From the NCBI GenBank assembly GCA_964578835.1, contig CAZOEL010000066.1, forward strand, positions 1-39,009: 39,009 nt of DNA, read 5' to 3'. Below are positions 15,692 through 24,179 of the stretch, piece by piece. Positions within the stretch are counted from its first letter, which is position 1. Each line of letters opens with the position of its first letter. The notes beneath the pieces were generated by a model. The model saw only the letters and a program-made list of their open reading frames with translations, ran no database searches and was not told the DNA's origin. The translations under genes and the position numbers were made by a program. This stretch comes from CAZOEL01 sp964578835 (GTDB taxonomy: Bacteria; Desulfobacterota; Syntrophobacteria; Syntrophobacterales; Syntrophobacteraceae).

Positions 15692-17431
15692 ATGCATTCA
15701 TATCTAAGATCACTCCAATACGCAAAGCCTTACCGAAGCTTATTAGTCCTTGGTTTTATCATAACCCTTATTCTTTTCGCGATTTCCCTCGCGCCGCCCC
15801 TATTCACCAAGATTTTCATCGATTATGTCATGTCCGCCGAAGACATGGATCTTCTTAACGCGCTCTTTGCAGGGGTCTTGGTTGTATTTGCAATCGATCT
15901 TTTTCTAGGTTTCTTCAATCACTATATTTTCGTCAAGGTCACGCAGGCTGTGACGCTTGATGTGCGGGTCGCTTTTTTCAACCATCTTCAGAGACTGCCT
16001 TTGAGCTTCTACGATTCGAGACGAATCGGAGATCTGATTTACAGGTTGTTTGGAGATACGAGCTCCGTTCCCTCAGCGGTCAGCACCCTTATTGTCGATT
16101 TGTTTTTGAATATCCTCACTCTTATCATTGTCGCCCTCATCGTTTTTTATATGAACTGGAAACTGAGCTTACTCTGTTTTCTCCTCATACCCTTCCACAT
16201 CCTGTCCATAATCGTCTTCAGAGCCCCACTCATCAAGTGGAGCCAAAGACTCCGTAATAAAGATGAGACGCTGTCCGGAAATGTGGTGGAGTATTTTTCA
16301 TGCATCCGGCTTGTTAAAGCTTTCTCCGCAGAAGGAAAAGAGCGCGAAAGGTTTCTTCAAGACCAGCAGGAACGAATGCGCTTCGGTCTCAAGAGCAGCC
16401 TGATTGGCAAGGTATCCGGCCTCACGACGGGCACCATCAACAATCTTCTTTTCTTCCTCGTTCTGTGGTACGGGGGACGCCAGGTCATGAGCGGATCGCT
16501 CACACTCGGCGACCTGATGGCGTTCCTGATACTCGTTGGAAGGCTTTACGCCCCCGTATTGGGAATAACCAATACGATCATGGGCCTTCAGGATACGATG
16601 GTCGGAATACGCAGAGTGTATGAGATCTTGGATTTGCCTCCTGAGAACAATGGGGAGGAGCTCCCAAGGATAGACTCCGACTCATTGAAGACCTTAGATA
16701 TCCGTGGAGACATCGAATTTAAGAACGTGTTTTTCTCCTATGACGGGACCACGCCGGTTCTAAACGGAGTCAGCCTAAAGATCAGGAGCGGGGAAAAGGT
16801 TGCGCTTGCAGGCAGAAGCGGCGCAGGCAAGACCACGCTCTTAAACCTGCTGGCGGGCTTTTACTCGCCTCAGTCGGGCAGCGTTCTGATTGACGGCATG
16901 GATCTGAGCGTTGTCCCCATACAAGAAGTTCGAAAGAGGATGGGAATAGTCCTTCAGGACAGCTACCTTTTCAGTGGAGCGATCAAGGAGAATATTCTCT
17001 ACGGAAGACCCGATGCTTCCGACAGCGATGTTTTCGAAGCCGCCAGGATGGCCAACGCCCATGAATTCATTCTTTCTCTGCCTGATCAATATGATACCCA
17101 TATTGGAGAAAGGGGAATACGGCTTTCCGGCGGGCAAAAACAGAGAATTGCCCTTGCGCGTGCTTTCCTCAGGAATCCTTCGATCTTGATACTGGATGAA
17201 GCCATGTCTTCTCTCGATCTCGAATCGGAATTCCTTATTCAGGATGCGCTGCAAAAACTGATGGAGGGCAGAACGTGCGTCGCCATAGCGCACAGGCTTT
17301 CAACCGTAAGAAACTCCGACAGGATCCTCGTCCTTGAAGGCGGCTGCATCATCGAAGAGGGCTCCCACGGCGACCTTGTCCGTCAAAAAGGGCTTTATGC
17401 AGGCATGTACGAGCGCCTGACCACTATTTGA
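15692..17431 (+). CDS. ABC exporter, fused membrane and ATPase domains
   Basis: This 579-residue half-transporter of the MsbA/LagD type presumably works as a homodimer. Six membrane helices lie in residues about 15-300. The ATPase domain has Walker A GRSGAGKTT (about 374-382), signature LSGGQ (about 478-482), Walker B ILILDEAMSSLD and the H-loop AHRLS. There is no N-terminal C39 peptidase, so leader removal must be done by another protein. I chose the ATG at 15692, giving the usual family length, over an in-frame ATG at 15629 that overlaps the preceding gene. In this setting the likely cargo is the modified peptide at 12823; lipid or other export cannot be excluded. Confidence 0.9.
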   Translation: MHSYLRSLQYAKPYRSLLVLGFIITLILFAISLAPPLFTKIFIDYVMSAEDMDLLNALFAGVLVVFAIDLFLGFFNHYIFVKVTQAVTLDVRVAFFNHLQRLPLSFYDSRRIGDLIYRLFGDTSSVPSAVSTLIVDLFLNILTLIIVALIVFYMNWKLSLLCFLLIPFHILSIIVFRAPLIKWSQRLRNKDETLSGNVVEYFSCIRLVKAFSAEGKERERFLQDQQERMRFGLKSSLIGKVSGLTTGTINNLLFFLVLWYGGRQVMSGSLTLGDLMAFLILVGRLYAPVLGITNTIMGLQDTMVGIRRVYEILDLPPENNGEELPRIDSDSLKTLDIRGDIEFKNVFFSYDGTTPVLNGVSLKIRSGEKVALAGRSGAGKTTLLNLLAGFYSPQSGSVLIDGMDLSVVPIQEVRKRMGIVLQDSYLFSGAIKENILYGRPDASDSDVFEAARMANAHEFILSLPDQYDTHIGERGIRLSGGQKQRIALARAFLRNPSILILDEAMSSLDLESEFLIQDALQKLMEGRTCVAIAHRLSTVRNSDRILVLEGGCIIEEGSHGDLVRQKGLYAGMYERLTTI

Positions 17432-17437
17432 GAAGCG

Positions 17438-17977
17438 ATGAAAACATTCAAGCCGAGACGATCCATGGGAGGAATTCTTCTTATCCTCAGCGCATTGGGG
17501 TTTGCAATCATCTCAGCAGCTCTGGCTGTGGCGCTGAAATACATAGAAGACAACTCAGCCTTATACTTTTTTGCAATCGGCTCGGCCGTCTCGATAGCAA
17601 TCGCGCCCCCTATCATGCTCGTTTTTATCGTTGGTTTTTACAGGATGTGCTACATTGTCGCGGATGGCGAATTAACGCTCAAGTGGTGGTTCATTAAGGT
17701 CAAAATAAAGCTGCAAGAGATTGTATCGATCCAAGTCCAGGACATCGGCTTGGTGGGAGTGCGGATGGGAATAGGAATGCCTGGTTATCGGTTCGGGGTT
17801 TTTTACTTGCCCGATATCGGCAGAGTCACGCTTTTTTCTACGAGCATGTTGCATGACATAATGATTATAGAGACGGCGTCGAACAAATACGGCGTGACCC
17901 CATCCGACCCCGAGGGGTTTATGAAAGCGCTTCGAGCAAACGGCTTCTCGAAAACTTTTACGGAATCGCCTCGATAA
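17438..17977 (+). CDS. Membrane-anchored PH-like (bPH) domain protein
   Basis: The 179-residue product has two N-terminal membrane helices (about 10-32 and 42-66) followed by a bacterial PH-like domain. The late segments GMGIGMPGYRFG-type (seen as GIGMPGYRFGVFY), GRVTLFST and YGVTPSDPEGFMKAL match the bPH_5-type family. It starts 7 bases after the ABC exporter stop and ends 10 bases before the protease gene, so it is part of the export block. Its role is unknown; PH-like proteins of this kind occur in peptide export and immunity loci. Confidence 0.7.
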   Translation: MKTFKPRRSMGGILLILSALGFAIISAALAVALKYIEDNSALYFFAIGSAVSIAIAPPIMLVFIVGFYRMCYIVADGELTLKWWFIKVKIKLQEIVSIQVQDIGLVGVRMGIGMPGYRFGVFYLPDIGRVTLFSTSMLHDIMIIETASNKYGVTPSDPEGFMKALRANGFSKTFTESPR

Positions 17978-17987
17978 GGTTGCGTAA

Positions 17988-18719
17988 ATGCCTGGAATCT
18001 TTATTGCCGCAGCCATTGTGACTTGCGTATCAACAGCTATAATAGGCGCGATCGTACACATCGAGTCGAAAAAGCGCTCGTTTTTCTTGTTTGCGCTCCT
18101 GACGCTTCCGTTGAGTCCAGCTGTCAATCTCCTGGTCAAGACTCCTCTCCTTAACCTGCTCAAGCAGCAGCACGGCATAGAATCCCTGAAGGAGGGACCT
18201 CTTTGGTTTATAGTCTTTGTCCTCTTTCTTGCGCCTGTATCGGAGGAGATCATAAAGGTTCTGCCGCTGGCCTTTGGAAAGTTAAAAGCATTACTCGAAG
18301 ACCGCTTCTCTGCGGTAATGATAGGGATGTCTTCAGGGCTTGGCTTTGGAATTGGTGAAAACTGGCATCTTGCATGGGGCGTCGCGAAGAGCGGGATGCC
18401 TGCCGGGTCGATGCCTTTTTACCTCCTGGGTGGCTTCATAGTAGAGCGGTCCATAAGCATTTTCGCTCATGGCGTTTTCACATCCCTGGCGTTGACCGGC
18501 TTCCTCTATTGCTGGAGAAAGAGATTAATATACTTGGCTGCAGCCATTTTCGCTCACGCTCTCAGCAATATGCCCGCTCTCCTCTATCAAATGGGGAAGA
18601 TCTCACAGATGAAAACAGAGTATTCTCTGCTCGCAACTTTCTTTATACTGTGGCTATTATTCATACGCCTCCTTAAGACAGCCCATGACAAAGGAAGCTT
18701 CAGGAACAGGCGAGCATGA
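17988..18719 (+). CDS. PrsW-type intramembrane metalloprotease
   Basis: The 243-residue polytopic membrane protein has the PrsW family residues in order: EEIIK (Glu86, Glu87, Lys90), GLGFGIGEN (Glu124), FAHGVF (His161) and IFAHALSN (His190). Family knowledge places these in the membrane as a zinc-type active site that cleaves anti-sigma factors or peptides. The gene follows the exporter and PH-like genes directly. Because the exporter lacks a peptidase domain and the transglutaminase-like protein looks inactive, this is the best candidate for leader cleavage or for a signalling cut that controls the cluster. Confidence 0.8.
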   Translation: MPGIFIAAAIVTCVSTAIIGAIVHIESKKRSFFLFALLTLPLSPAVNLLVKTPLLNLLKQQHGIESLKEGPLWFIVFVLFLAPVSEEIIKVLPLAFGKLKALLEDRFSAVMIGMSSGLGFGIGENWHLAWGVAKSGMPAGSMPFYLLGGFIVERSISIFAHGVFTSLALTGFLYCWRKRLIYLAAAIFAHALSNMPALLYQMGKISQMKTEYSLLATFFILWLLFIRLLKTAHDKGSFRNRRA

Positions 18720-18797
18720 AAGGTCCCGGGTAGATCCAAAAACAAAGTGGAATAGAATGTGGGAATTTGGTTGCATAGAGAGAAAAAGGGGAGAAAG

Positions 18798-19196
18798 ATG
18801 AAGAGAAATCTAATCTGGCTGGCGCTTTTTTTTATGACGATTGCATCGGCTTCATGGGCGAGTAATATTAGCCCAATCACGATTTCGGACCTGAAGGCAA
18901 ATCCTGCGCCGGCCTCTGCTGGAGGCGCTGTGGTCATATCCTGCCGGGTCAGTCATTCTTCCGGATTGAGCTCTATCGAAAGGGTCTTTGCAACGCTCAG
19001 TCTCAACAATCGAAGCACTTCATATTCCAGGCTCTATGACGACGGCTCGCATGGCGATTCAAAGCCGGCGGATGGGGTTTTTTCACTGCAGATTTCTGCT
19101 CCCCCAGTCGCTGGAGAAGCTCGAGTCATTTTCTCCGTTCTGGATGAGAGCAAGGTGGAAGTCGAATCCGATCCACTCGTGTTTTCTGTGAAATAG
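18798..19196 (+). CDS. Small secreted Ig-like domain protein
   Basis: The 132-residue product has a signal peptide (cleavage after ASASWA) and a single Ig-like beta domain. The segment YDDGSHGDSKPADGVFSL is typical of the domain near the C-terminus of many secreted metalloproteases and surface proteins. GGGGAGAAAG precedes the ATG at 18798, which I chose over an upstream start at 18759. No catalytic motif is visible. It is the first of three consecutive secreted proteins that close the operon. Confidence 0.7.
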   Translation: MKRNLIWLALFFMTIASASWASNISPITISDLKANPAPASAGGAVVISCRVSHSSGLSSIERVFATLSLNNRSTSYSRLYDDGSHGDSKPADGVFSLQISAPPVAGEARVIFSVLDESKVEVESDPLVFSVK

Positions 19197-19209
19197 GGGA
19201 TTCGAAAGA

Positions 19210-20160
19210 ATGCGCGTGGTGAGGAATCACTCTGCAGGCGGCAAGGTCTGCTCAATTGCAGCAAGGTCGATGCTGTTGCTGATGCTGTTGATTTGCTCCA
19301 GGACCTTGGCTGGAGAAACTGCGGCGCAGACGATCGCATTTTCATCCTCAACGGAAGATGCGTGGCAGATTTTTTCGATAGAGCCGGAAAGCGACAAGCC
19401 CTCTCAGATCACCAGCGGTGTTTCCGACGCTCAGTACCCCGCATGGTCTCCACAGGGAGACAGAATCGCCTATGGAACCACAGAGGGAGAGATCTGGATA
19501 GCAACAATCGGCGGCAGTTCATCCAAGCTCGTCAATACCCCCGACAGGTGCTCACATCCGGCTTGGTCTCCGGATGGCCGCTCGCTCGCCTTCACTTGCT
19601 ACACCCTGAATGGCCGTAAAGAAGATAGCGATATCTGGATCATGGAGCTGGCAGGCGGTCGCATTCGCAAGCTCCTGGAGCAGCCAGGCTCGCAGAAATA
19701 CCCGGCATGGTCGCCAGACGGCGCCTCTTTTGTCTACACCAGCGGCTACCGCGTAGGCTCGCAGAAAATAGTTGAAGATTTGTGGCTGGCGAACGCCGAC
19801 GGATCCCAACCAAGGCGGCTTCTTGCCAACGGACATTGCAATATCCAGCCCGACTGGTCTCCAGATGGAAAAACAATCGCCTTCGCATCCAATCAAAGCG
19901 GCAGCATGGATATCTGGCTGATTTCAAGCGATGGCGCCAGCCTTCGCCGACTTACAACGGACGCCTCTTACGAAGCTGATCCAAGCTGGTCCCCCGACGG
20001 ATCGGAGATAGCTCTAGTATCCACGAAAAGTGGGGAAATGCAAATCTGGAAGATGGAAAGCGACGGCAAGAACATGAAGCAGATCACCGGCGTGCGCCAA
20101 ATAAGAGAGAAGGCTGAGTGCAAAGAGCCCGGCTGGTTGCGCAAGGCAAGGGAGCAATAA
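19210..20160 (+). CDS. Secreted TolB-like beta-propeller protein
   Basis: The 316-residue product has a hydrophobic export signal around residues 17-35 (MLLLMLLICS). It contains about six PD40/WD40-like repeats with the pattern YPAWSPDG: QYPAWSPQGDRIAYG, HPAWSPDGRSLAFT, YPAWSPDGASFVYT, QPDWSPDGKTIAFAS and DPSWSPDGSEIALVS. This matches the TolB propeller family, but the N-terminal domain of true TolB is missing. It probably mediates protein-protein contact in the periplasm or outside the cell. It ends one base before the next start codon. Confidence 0.85.
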   Translation: MRVVRNHSAGGKVCSIAARSMLLLMLLICSRTLAGETAAQTIAFSSSTEDAWQIFSIEPESDKPSQITSGVSDAQYPAWSPQGDRIAYGTTEGEIWIATIGGSSSKLVNTPDRCSHPAWSPDGRSLAFTCYTLNGRKEDSDIWIMELAGGRIRKLLEQPGSQKYPAWSPDGASFVYTSGYRVGSQKIVEDLWLANADGSQPRRLLANGHCNIQPDWSPDGKTIAFASNQSGSMDIWLISSDGASLRRLTTDASYEADPSWSPDGSEIALVSTKSGEMQIWKMESDGKNMKQITGVRQIREKAECKEPGWLRKAREQ

Positions 20161-20161
20161 A

Positions 20162-21334
20162 ATGAACAATCGGGGTTTTCTCACATTATGCGCCTTTTCG
20201 CTGCTTTTCCTCCTGAGCCCAACCGCTTTCTCCGCCCCCCCTCTTATCCCGGGAGCGCCGCCTTCACCGCCCCAGTCTCCGGGACCTCCAGCTGATTCCG
20301 CTCTGCTTTCCATTACAGACGTGACGGTCAGCACGAAAACCTTCAACCCGAGCGCCGGACAAAACGTTCTCATCTCCTACCGCTGCTCCAGGCCCAGCAG
20401 AATGCTGCTCCGGGTATTTGACCCGACCGATCGATTAGTGTGGGAAGCCGCGCATGCAACGGGCGGGAACATTGAGAGCATTTCTTGGGATGGTAAGGAC
20501 ATGGATGGAAACATTGTCCCAGACGAAGCATATTTTTTTACGATTGAAGCGGCTGACAGTCGTGGACACTTCGCATTATATGACCCAACGGCCACATCCG
20601 GCGGCGACCCCGTTACGCTTCAGGACCTTTCGTATGACCGTGATAAAAAGCTCCTTACCTATTGGCTCACAGCCGATGCCAGAGTAAGAATCCGAGCGGG
20701 TGTTTCCTCTGGGGGCCCGCTGCTCAAAACGCTTGTGAACGGCGTTCCAAAGGCGTCGGGCCTCCAGGAGCTGACTTGGGACGGAAAGGATGAATCGGGC
20801 ATAATATCGGCGGTCGACGTGAAAGGATACATTTGGAGCGCTGATGCTGTGAGCCTTCCCGAAAACAGCATTATTTGTTTAGGGAACTCGGAAACAGACA
20901 TCTTTCACTACCAAAAGGAAGTAGCCGGCAGAAGACCCATCAAGCCCACGCGCCCTCAACCGGAAAAAAGGCGGAAGGCGCTGACCGATATTAATTATAT
21001 GCCTATTAAGCTCGGCCTGGAGCCGAAATTCCGTATCGAGATCGCCAGGACGGAAGAGAGCGCACAGGACAATCCGCCGCTTGTAAAGGGAAGGCTTCCA
21101 ATCAGGATCCACCTGGATGAGCAGGTCAAGAAATACGCTACGGAACAGCGTTATGAATTATTGTTTTTCGTCAATTTTAAGTTCATCAGCGAATTGGAGG
21201 AGGGCCACTCCCCGATCAACTGGACTTGGGACAGCACTCAGGTTGAAAATGGCGAGCACACAGTCACGGTGAATGTGATTACGTTGGATGGGCAATCGAG
21301 CTCGGGCAGCGTGAAAGTCTCTGTCAAAAACTGA
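20162..21334 (+). CDS. Secreted protein with FlgD-like Ig domains
   Basis: The 390-residue product has a signal peptide (cleavage after TAFSAPP) and a Pro-rich linker. FlgD-type Ig modules follow at about 50-135 and 150-235, with the signature SWDGKDMDGNIVPDEAYFFTIEA and its degenerate second copy WDGKDESG. The C-terminal 120 residues are of unknown fold. The same module type ends the giant protein at 452, so both ends of the operon encode FlgD-like domains. The start is one base after the upstream stop with GGGAG in the upstream gene, indicating translational coupling. Confidence 0.75.
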   Translation: MNNRGFLTLCAFSLLFLLSPTAFSAPPLIPGAPPSPPQSPGPPADSALLSITDVTVSTKTFNPSAGQNVLISYRCSRPSRMLLRVFDPTDRLVWEAAHATGGNIESISWDGKDMDGNIVPDEAYFFTIEAADSRGHFALYDPTATSGGDPVTLQDLSYDRDKKLLTYWLTADARVRIRAGVSSGGPLLKTLVNGVPKASGLQELTWDGKDESGIISAVDVKGYIWSADAVSLPENSIICLGNSETDIFHYQKEVAGRRPIKPTRPQPEKRRKALTDINYMPIKLGLEPKFRIEIARTEESAQDNPPLVKGRLPIRIHLDEQVKKYATEQRYELLFFVNFKFISELEEGHSPINWTWDSTQVENGEHTVTVNVITLDGQSSSGSVKVSVKN

Positions 21335-21529
21335 GGAGCGCCAATGCCCCGTAGGACCATTACTCGCCAAATAGCGGATCGATCTGCGCCATTACGGCTT
21401 CTCCCTTTGCTGGCGCTCAGCCACAGCAGGTAAATCGACTTAAATTCACCCTCTCACATCTTTCTTGTCGAATCGAAGCATCCTGAAAGACTCTCCACAC
21501 CCGATTCGCAGAGCAGTTTCGGCAGTGGA

Positions 21530-22159
21530 TCAATACCCCGCGGGCTTTTTCTTGAAGTAGATGACCCCGTTGCGCAACGCCAACTCCCCTCCTTCAACCG
21601 TCTCGCCGGCAGTGCCTGCCTGATTGACAAGGGCAGTTCCAAAAGAGTCAAGAACGAGCGTAATGTCCTCCTCAGTGGATGCACCCGAAGCAATACTGAA
21701 AACAAAGTTCCCAATCAGATTCCCTTTGGCCGTGGTCTTCTTTTGCGTCTTCAGCTTCAGAGGCTTTGGACTCTCGTTGAACGAGGCTAAGTAGCCCACA
21801 ACATCTCCTGAATAAATGCTTTTCTCATAGATCGGGCTCAACTTACCGGTAATGCCAGCTCGAACGAACTTTGCGTCGGAAATGGCTTCCGGGTGAGAGA
21901 ACTTCACCTTGAGGGCCAAGCCCTGGATCCTATTTCCCACAACCTGGTCCACGCCAAGAGACGTACCGCCAAAATCACTGACATAAACAGCTATCTTGAC
22001 GCTTTTTCCGGGCTTCCCCTTCTTGCTCTTTAACGTTATGACGTCCTGCGCTGCTGCAGCGACGCGAGCTCCTTCAACGACGTGCAGAAAAGCCAACGAA
22101 GACAATAGGAAGATGAAAAAAAAGATCGTGACCGGTATTTTCCTATATTTGCGATTCAT
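21530..22159 (-). CDS. Secreted cohesin-like domain protein
   Basis: The 209-residue product has a signal peptide (about 1-30) and one beta-sandwich domain of the cohesin/carbohydrate-binding superfamily. Visible elements are GKSVKIAVYVS, the GLALKVKFSHPEAISDAKFVRAG strand pair, a YLASFN strand and a late NGVIYF strand. Cohesins bind dockerin domains, and the gene upstream in the same operon ends in a dockerin. AAGGAG lies 6 bases before the ATG. Cellulosome function is not implied; isolated cohesin/dockerin domains are common in non-cellulolytic bacteria. A cohesin fold is likely, but the binding partner is inferred. Confidence 0.7.
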   Translation of the reverse strand: MNRKYRKIPVTIFFFIFLLSSLAFLHVVEGARVAAAAQDVITLKSKKGKPGKSVKIAVYVSDFGGTSLGVDQVVGNRIQGLALKVKFSHPEAISDAKFVRAGITGKLSPIYEKSIYSGDVVGYLASFNESPKPLKLKTQKKTTAKGNLIGNFVFSIASGASTEEDITLVLDSFGTALVNQAGTAGETVEGGELALRNGVIYFKKKPAGY

Positions 22160-22245
22160 TCCTCTCTCCTTTCATAGAAGAAGCTCGGCAGAGGCGCAAT
22201 CACTGACCGCAAAAAGCTTCCATCTTTGCCAACAGGAAGGCAGCA

Positions 22246-23202
22246 TCACATCGGCGGCGGACCACCGGCAAAGAAGTAGTCGATCAAGTATTCAATGTCC
22301 GCCGTGTTGACTTGGCCGTCGTTATTGACATCGGCGTCTCCGAGAGGCGCAGGACCACCAGCGAGCAGGTGATTGATAAGATAAAAAATATCGGCAACGC
22401 CAACCGTATTGTCACCGTTAACGTCACCGGCGAGGACCAAGCCCATGGAGACCGTAACCCTGTGTGTCGTTCCCCAGTTGCCCGCGGCATCCCTTCCGCG
22501 GACATAAACAACATGCGTCGATCCCGCCCCCCAGGAGGAGACATTGACAGATGCAGTTACGTTCTCACTCGCACTGTTGAACGCGCCATCCAGCGCGTTC
22601 ATTGGAAGGCCGCTCCCCAAGCCTGGATCGGCATCAACAAAATACTCGGCGCTTTCTATATTGCTGCTTCCGGCAATCGAGTCGTCTATGGAGGCGCTCA
22701 CTTCCATAGCGAGCGTTCCCAGATTGATGACGGCAGGACTGCTGTTTTCAGCGAGAACGTTATATGCTCTCGGCCCCACCTTATCTCCCTCCTCGAGATT
22801 CAAGTCGCCGACATGTTGTGCGCCGGAGCCGTCAAGAACGACATCGACAGCTTTTGTCTGGCCCTCGCTCGGATTGATGAGCACCACTCTGAGCTTTTCA
22901 CCTATTGACCAGGCGTTCACATAATTGCCCGCTTCTAGCCATAACCAACCTTCTCCCCCAAGAACCTCATAACCACATCCGACGGAAGAAATGTTCAGAA
23001 CTTCACCCGGGCGGTCGAGGCAATATCCATACATCAGTAGTCCATCTTCAGCGGGAACGGTATTGTCATGATTGAATGCTTTGCAGTAAATCAGGTGTGG
23101 GGTCGCTCCGATAGCCAATCGGGCGTCGATTAAAGGCAATATAAAAAAAAGGATAGAGAAGCTGAGCGATATTAAAGGGTATAATGATCGATTTAGCTTC
23201 AT
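22246..23202 (-). CDS. Secreted protein with C-terminal dockerin type I domain
   Basis: The 318-residue product has a signal peptide (about 1-33), an N-terminal beta region of unknown type and a central Ig-like domain (YFVDADPGLGSG ... GRDAAGNWG). A C-terminal dockerin spans about 255-318, with two calcium loops GDVNGDNTVGVADI and ADVNNDGQVNTADI and the closing GGPPPM. GGAGG precedes the ATG. The stop lies 87 bases before the cohesin-like gene, so the two form a likely two-gene minus-strand operon encoding a matching interaction pair. Confidence 0.85.
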   Translation of the reverse strand: MKLNRSLYPLISLSFSILFFILPLIDARLAIGATPHLIYCKAFNHDNTVPAEDGLLMYGYCLDRPGEVLNISSVGCGYEVLGGEGWLWLEAGNYVNAWSIGEKLRVVLINPSEGQTKAVDVVLDGSGAQHVGDLNLEEGDKVGPRAYNVLAENSSPAVINLGTLAMEVSASIDDSIAGSSNIESAEYFVDADPGLGSGLPMNALDGAFNSASENVTASVNVSSWGAGSTHVVYVRGRDAAGNWGTTHRVTVSMGLVLAGDVNGDNTVGVADIFYLINHLLAGGPAPLGDADVNNDGQVNTADIEYLIDYFFAGGPPPM

Positions 23203-23875
23203 GACAGCTTCCTCCGTTAAGGGGCTTATCGTTCAAGCACACTCCCCTGAAGTATTCACTTCAAACCAAAACCCGCAATTGGACTATCAAAGCAACGGGA
23301 GCTCCCAACCATCAAAGAGCCTGCATGTCAAAATCGCAACCCACGGGAGCCGACTCAAAAAACGCGAAGCCTTCAAAACCTTAAGCCTACATCGCGATTT
23401 TGTGACGGAAAGGGGGTTTATGGCAGCCTCATCTCACCCGACGCGGGGGAAGGGCGAAAAGAAGTCGCGTTATAGGGCTAAAAGGGTAAAAACTTGTTCG
23501 AGACCTGACTTTGAGCATAACTCGCTCATATTAAAGGCCACTTTCGGCCGCCAGTCAAGTTCTTTCTATAACCATCCCGAGGCGTATCCCAATCATCATA
23601 GACCTTGAGCAACGACATTGAACGACAATCATTAATTGGCAAAACCAACCAATTCGCATTGTTCTTTAAAAACGCTTCAACCTTACGGTTCGCACCGGGA
23701 TTTAAAGGCGCGCACAACTCGAGCTACAAACGCGTAAAGAGGGTTCTTATATTAATCATAAATGGAAAGATAGTGATGAATACTGGACTTTCGGTCACTG
23801 CTCAGTCGCTCGACAATTCTACCCGCCCCACTGGCGCACTCATTTCAGCGGCGGGTGCTCCAAGGAGGATATCAC
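23203..23875. other. 673-base stretch without a convincing gene
   Basis: Short open frames occur on both strands, but none has a good start signal, family resemblance or sensible composition. The promoter of the leftward dockerin/cohesin operon and that of the rightward small membrane protein must lie here; an AT-rich patch around 23745-23775 is a possible location. I see no strong hairpin or RNA motif. Confidence 0.4.
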
Positions 23876-24073
23876 ATGAATAAAGATGATAATCCGGGAT
23901 CTTTACTGATTCCTATCATAATTTTAGTCATGCTCATCATTGCCCTCTTCAGCCTTCCGGGGATGAGGAGCGTTAAGAAAAGCACTTTCGAAGCCGAGAC
24001 ATCGGGCCCCGTAACCTCCATGCTTCAATCCGGAGCAGACCTTGAAAAAGTAGAGAGAAGCCCATCGCCATGA
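23876..24073 (+). CDS. Small single-span membrane protein (65 residues)
   Basis: The product begins with a hydrophilic tip (MNKDDNPGS), then one membrane helix (about 10-29, LLIPIIILVMLIIALFSLPG), then a polar tail. AAGGAGG lies 7 bases before the ATG, one of the best ribosome binding sites in the window, which supports a real gene despite its size. I do not recognise the family. It is followed about 100 bases later by the S1-domain gene. Confidence 0.6.
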   Translation: MNKDDNPGSLLIPIIILVMLIIALFSLPGMRSVKKSTFEAETSGPVTSMLQSGADLEKVERSPSP

Positions 24074-24179
24074 TTTTTCCTTGCAGTTCATCGCCACTTG
24101 GGAGTATTGGCTTGGTACGGATTTTCAACCGAGAGAATGATTGGCATGGCCACTTTACGAAAACGGCTGGAGGAAATAA

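Noticed and set aside
21530..23202. A cellulosome locus
   Set aside because: No glycoside hydrolase, scaffoldin with several cohesins, or carbohydrate-binding modules are present nearby; only one dockerin and one cohesin-like domain are seen.
23605..23883. A 92-residue open frame upstream of the small membrane protein
   Set aside because: No ribosome binding site, no recognisable features, and it overlaps the well-supported start at 23876.
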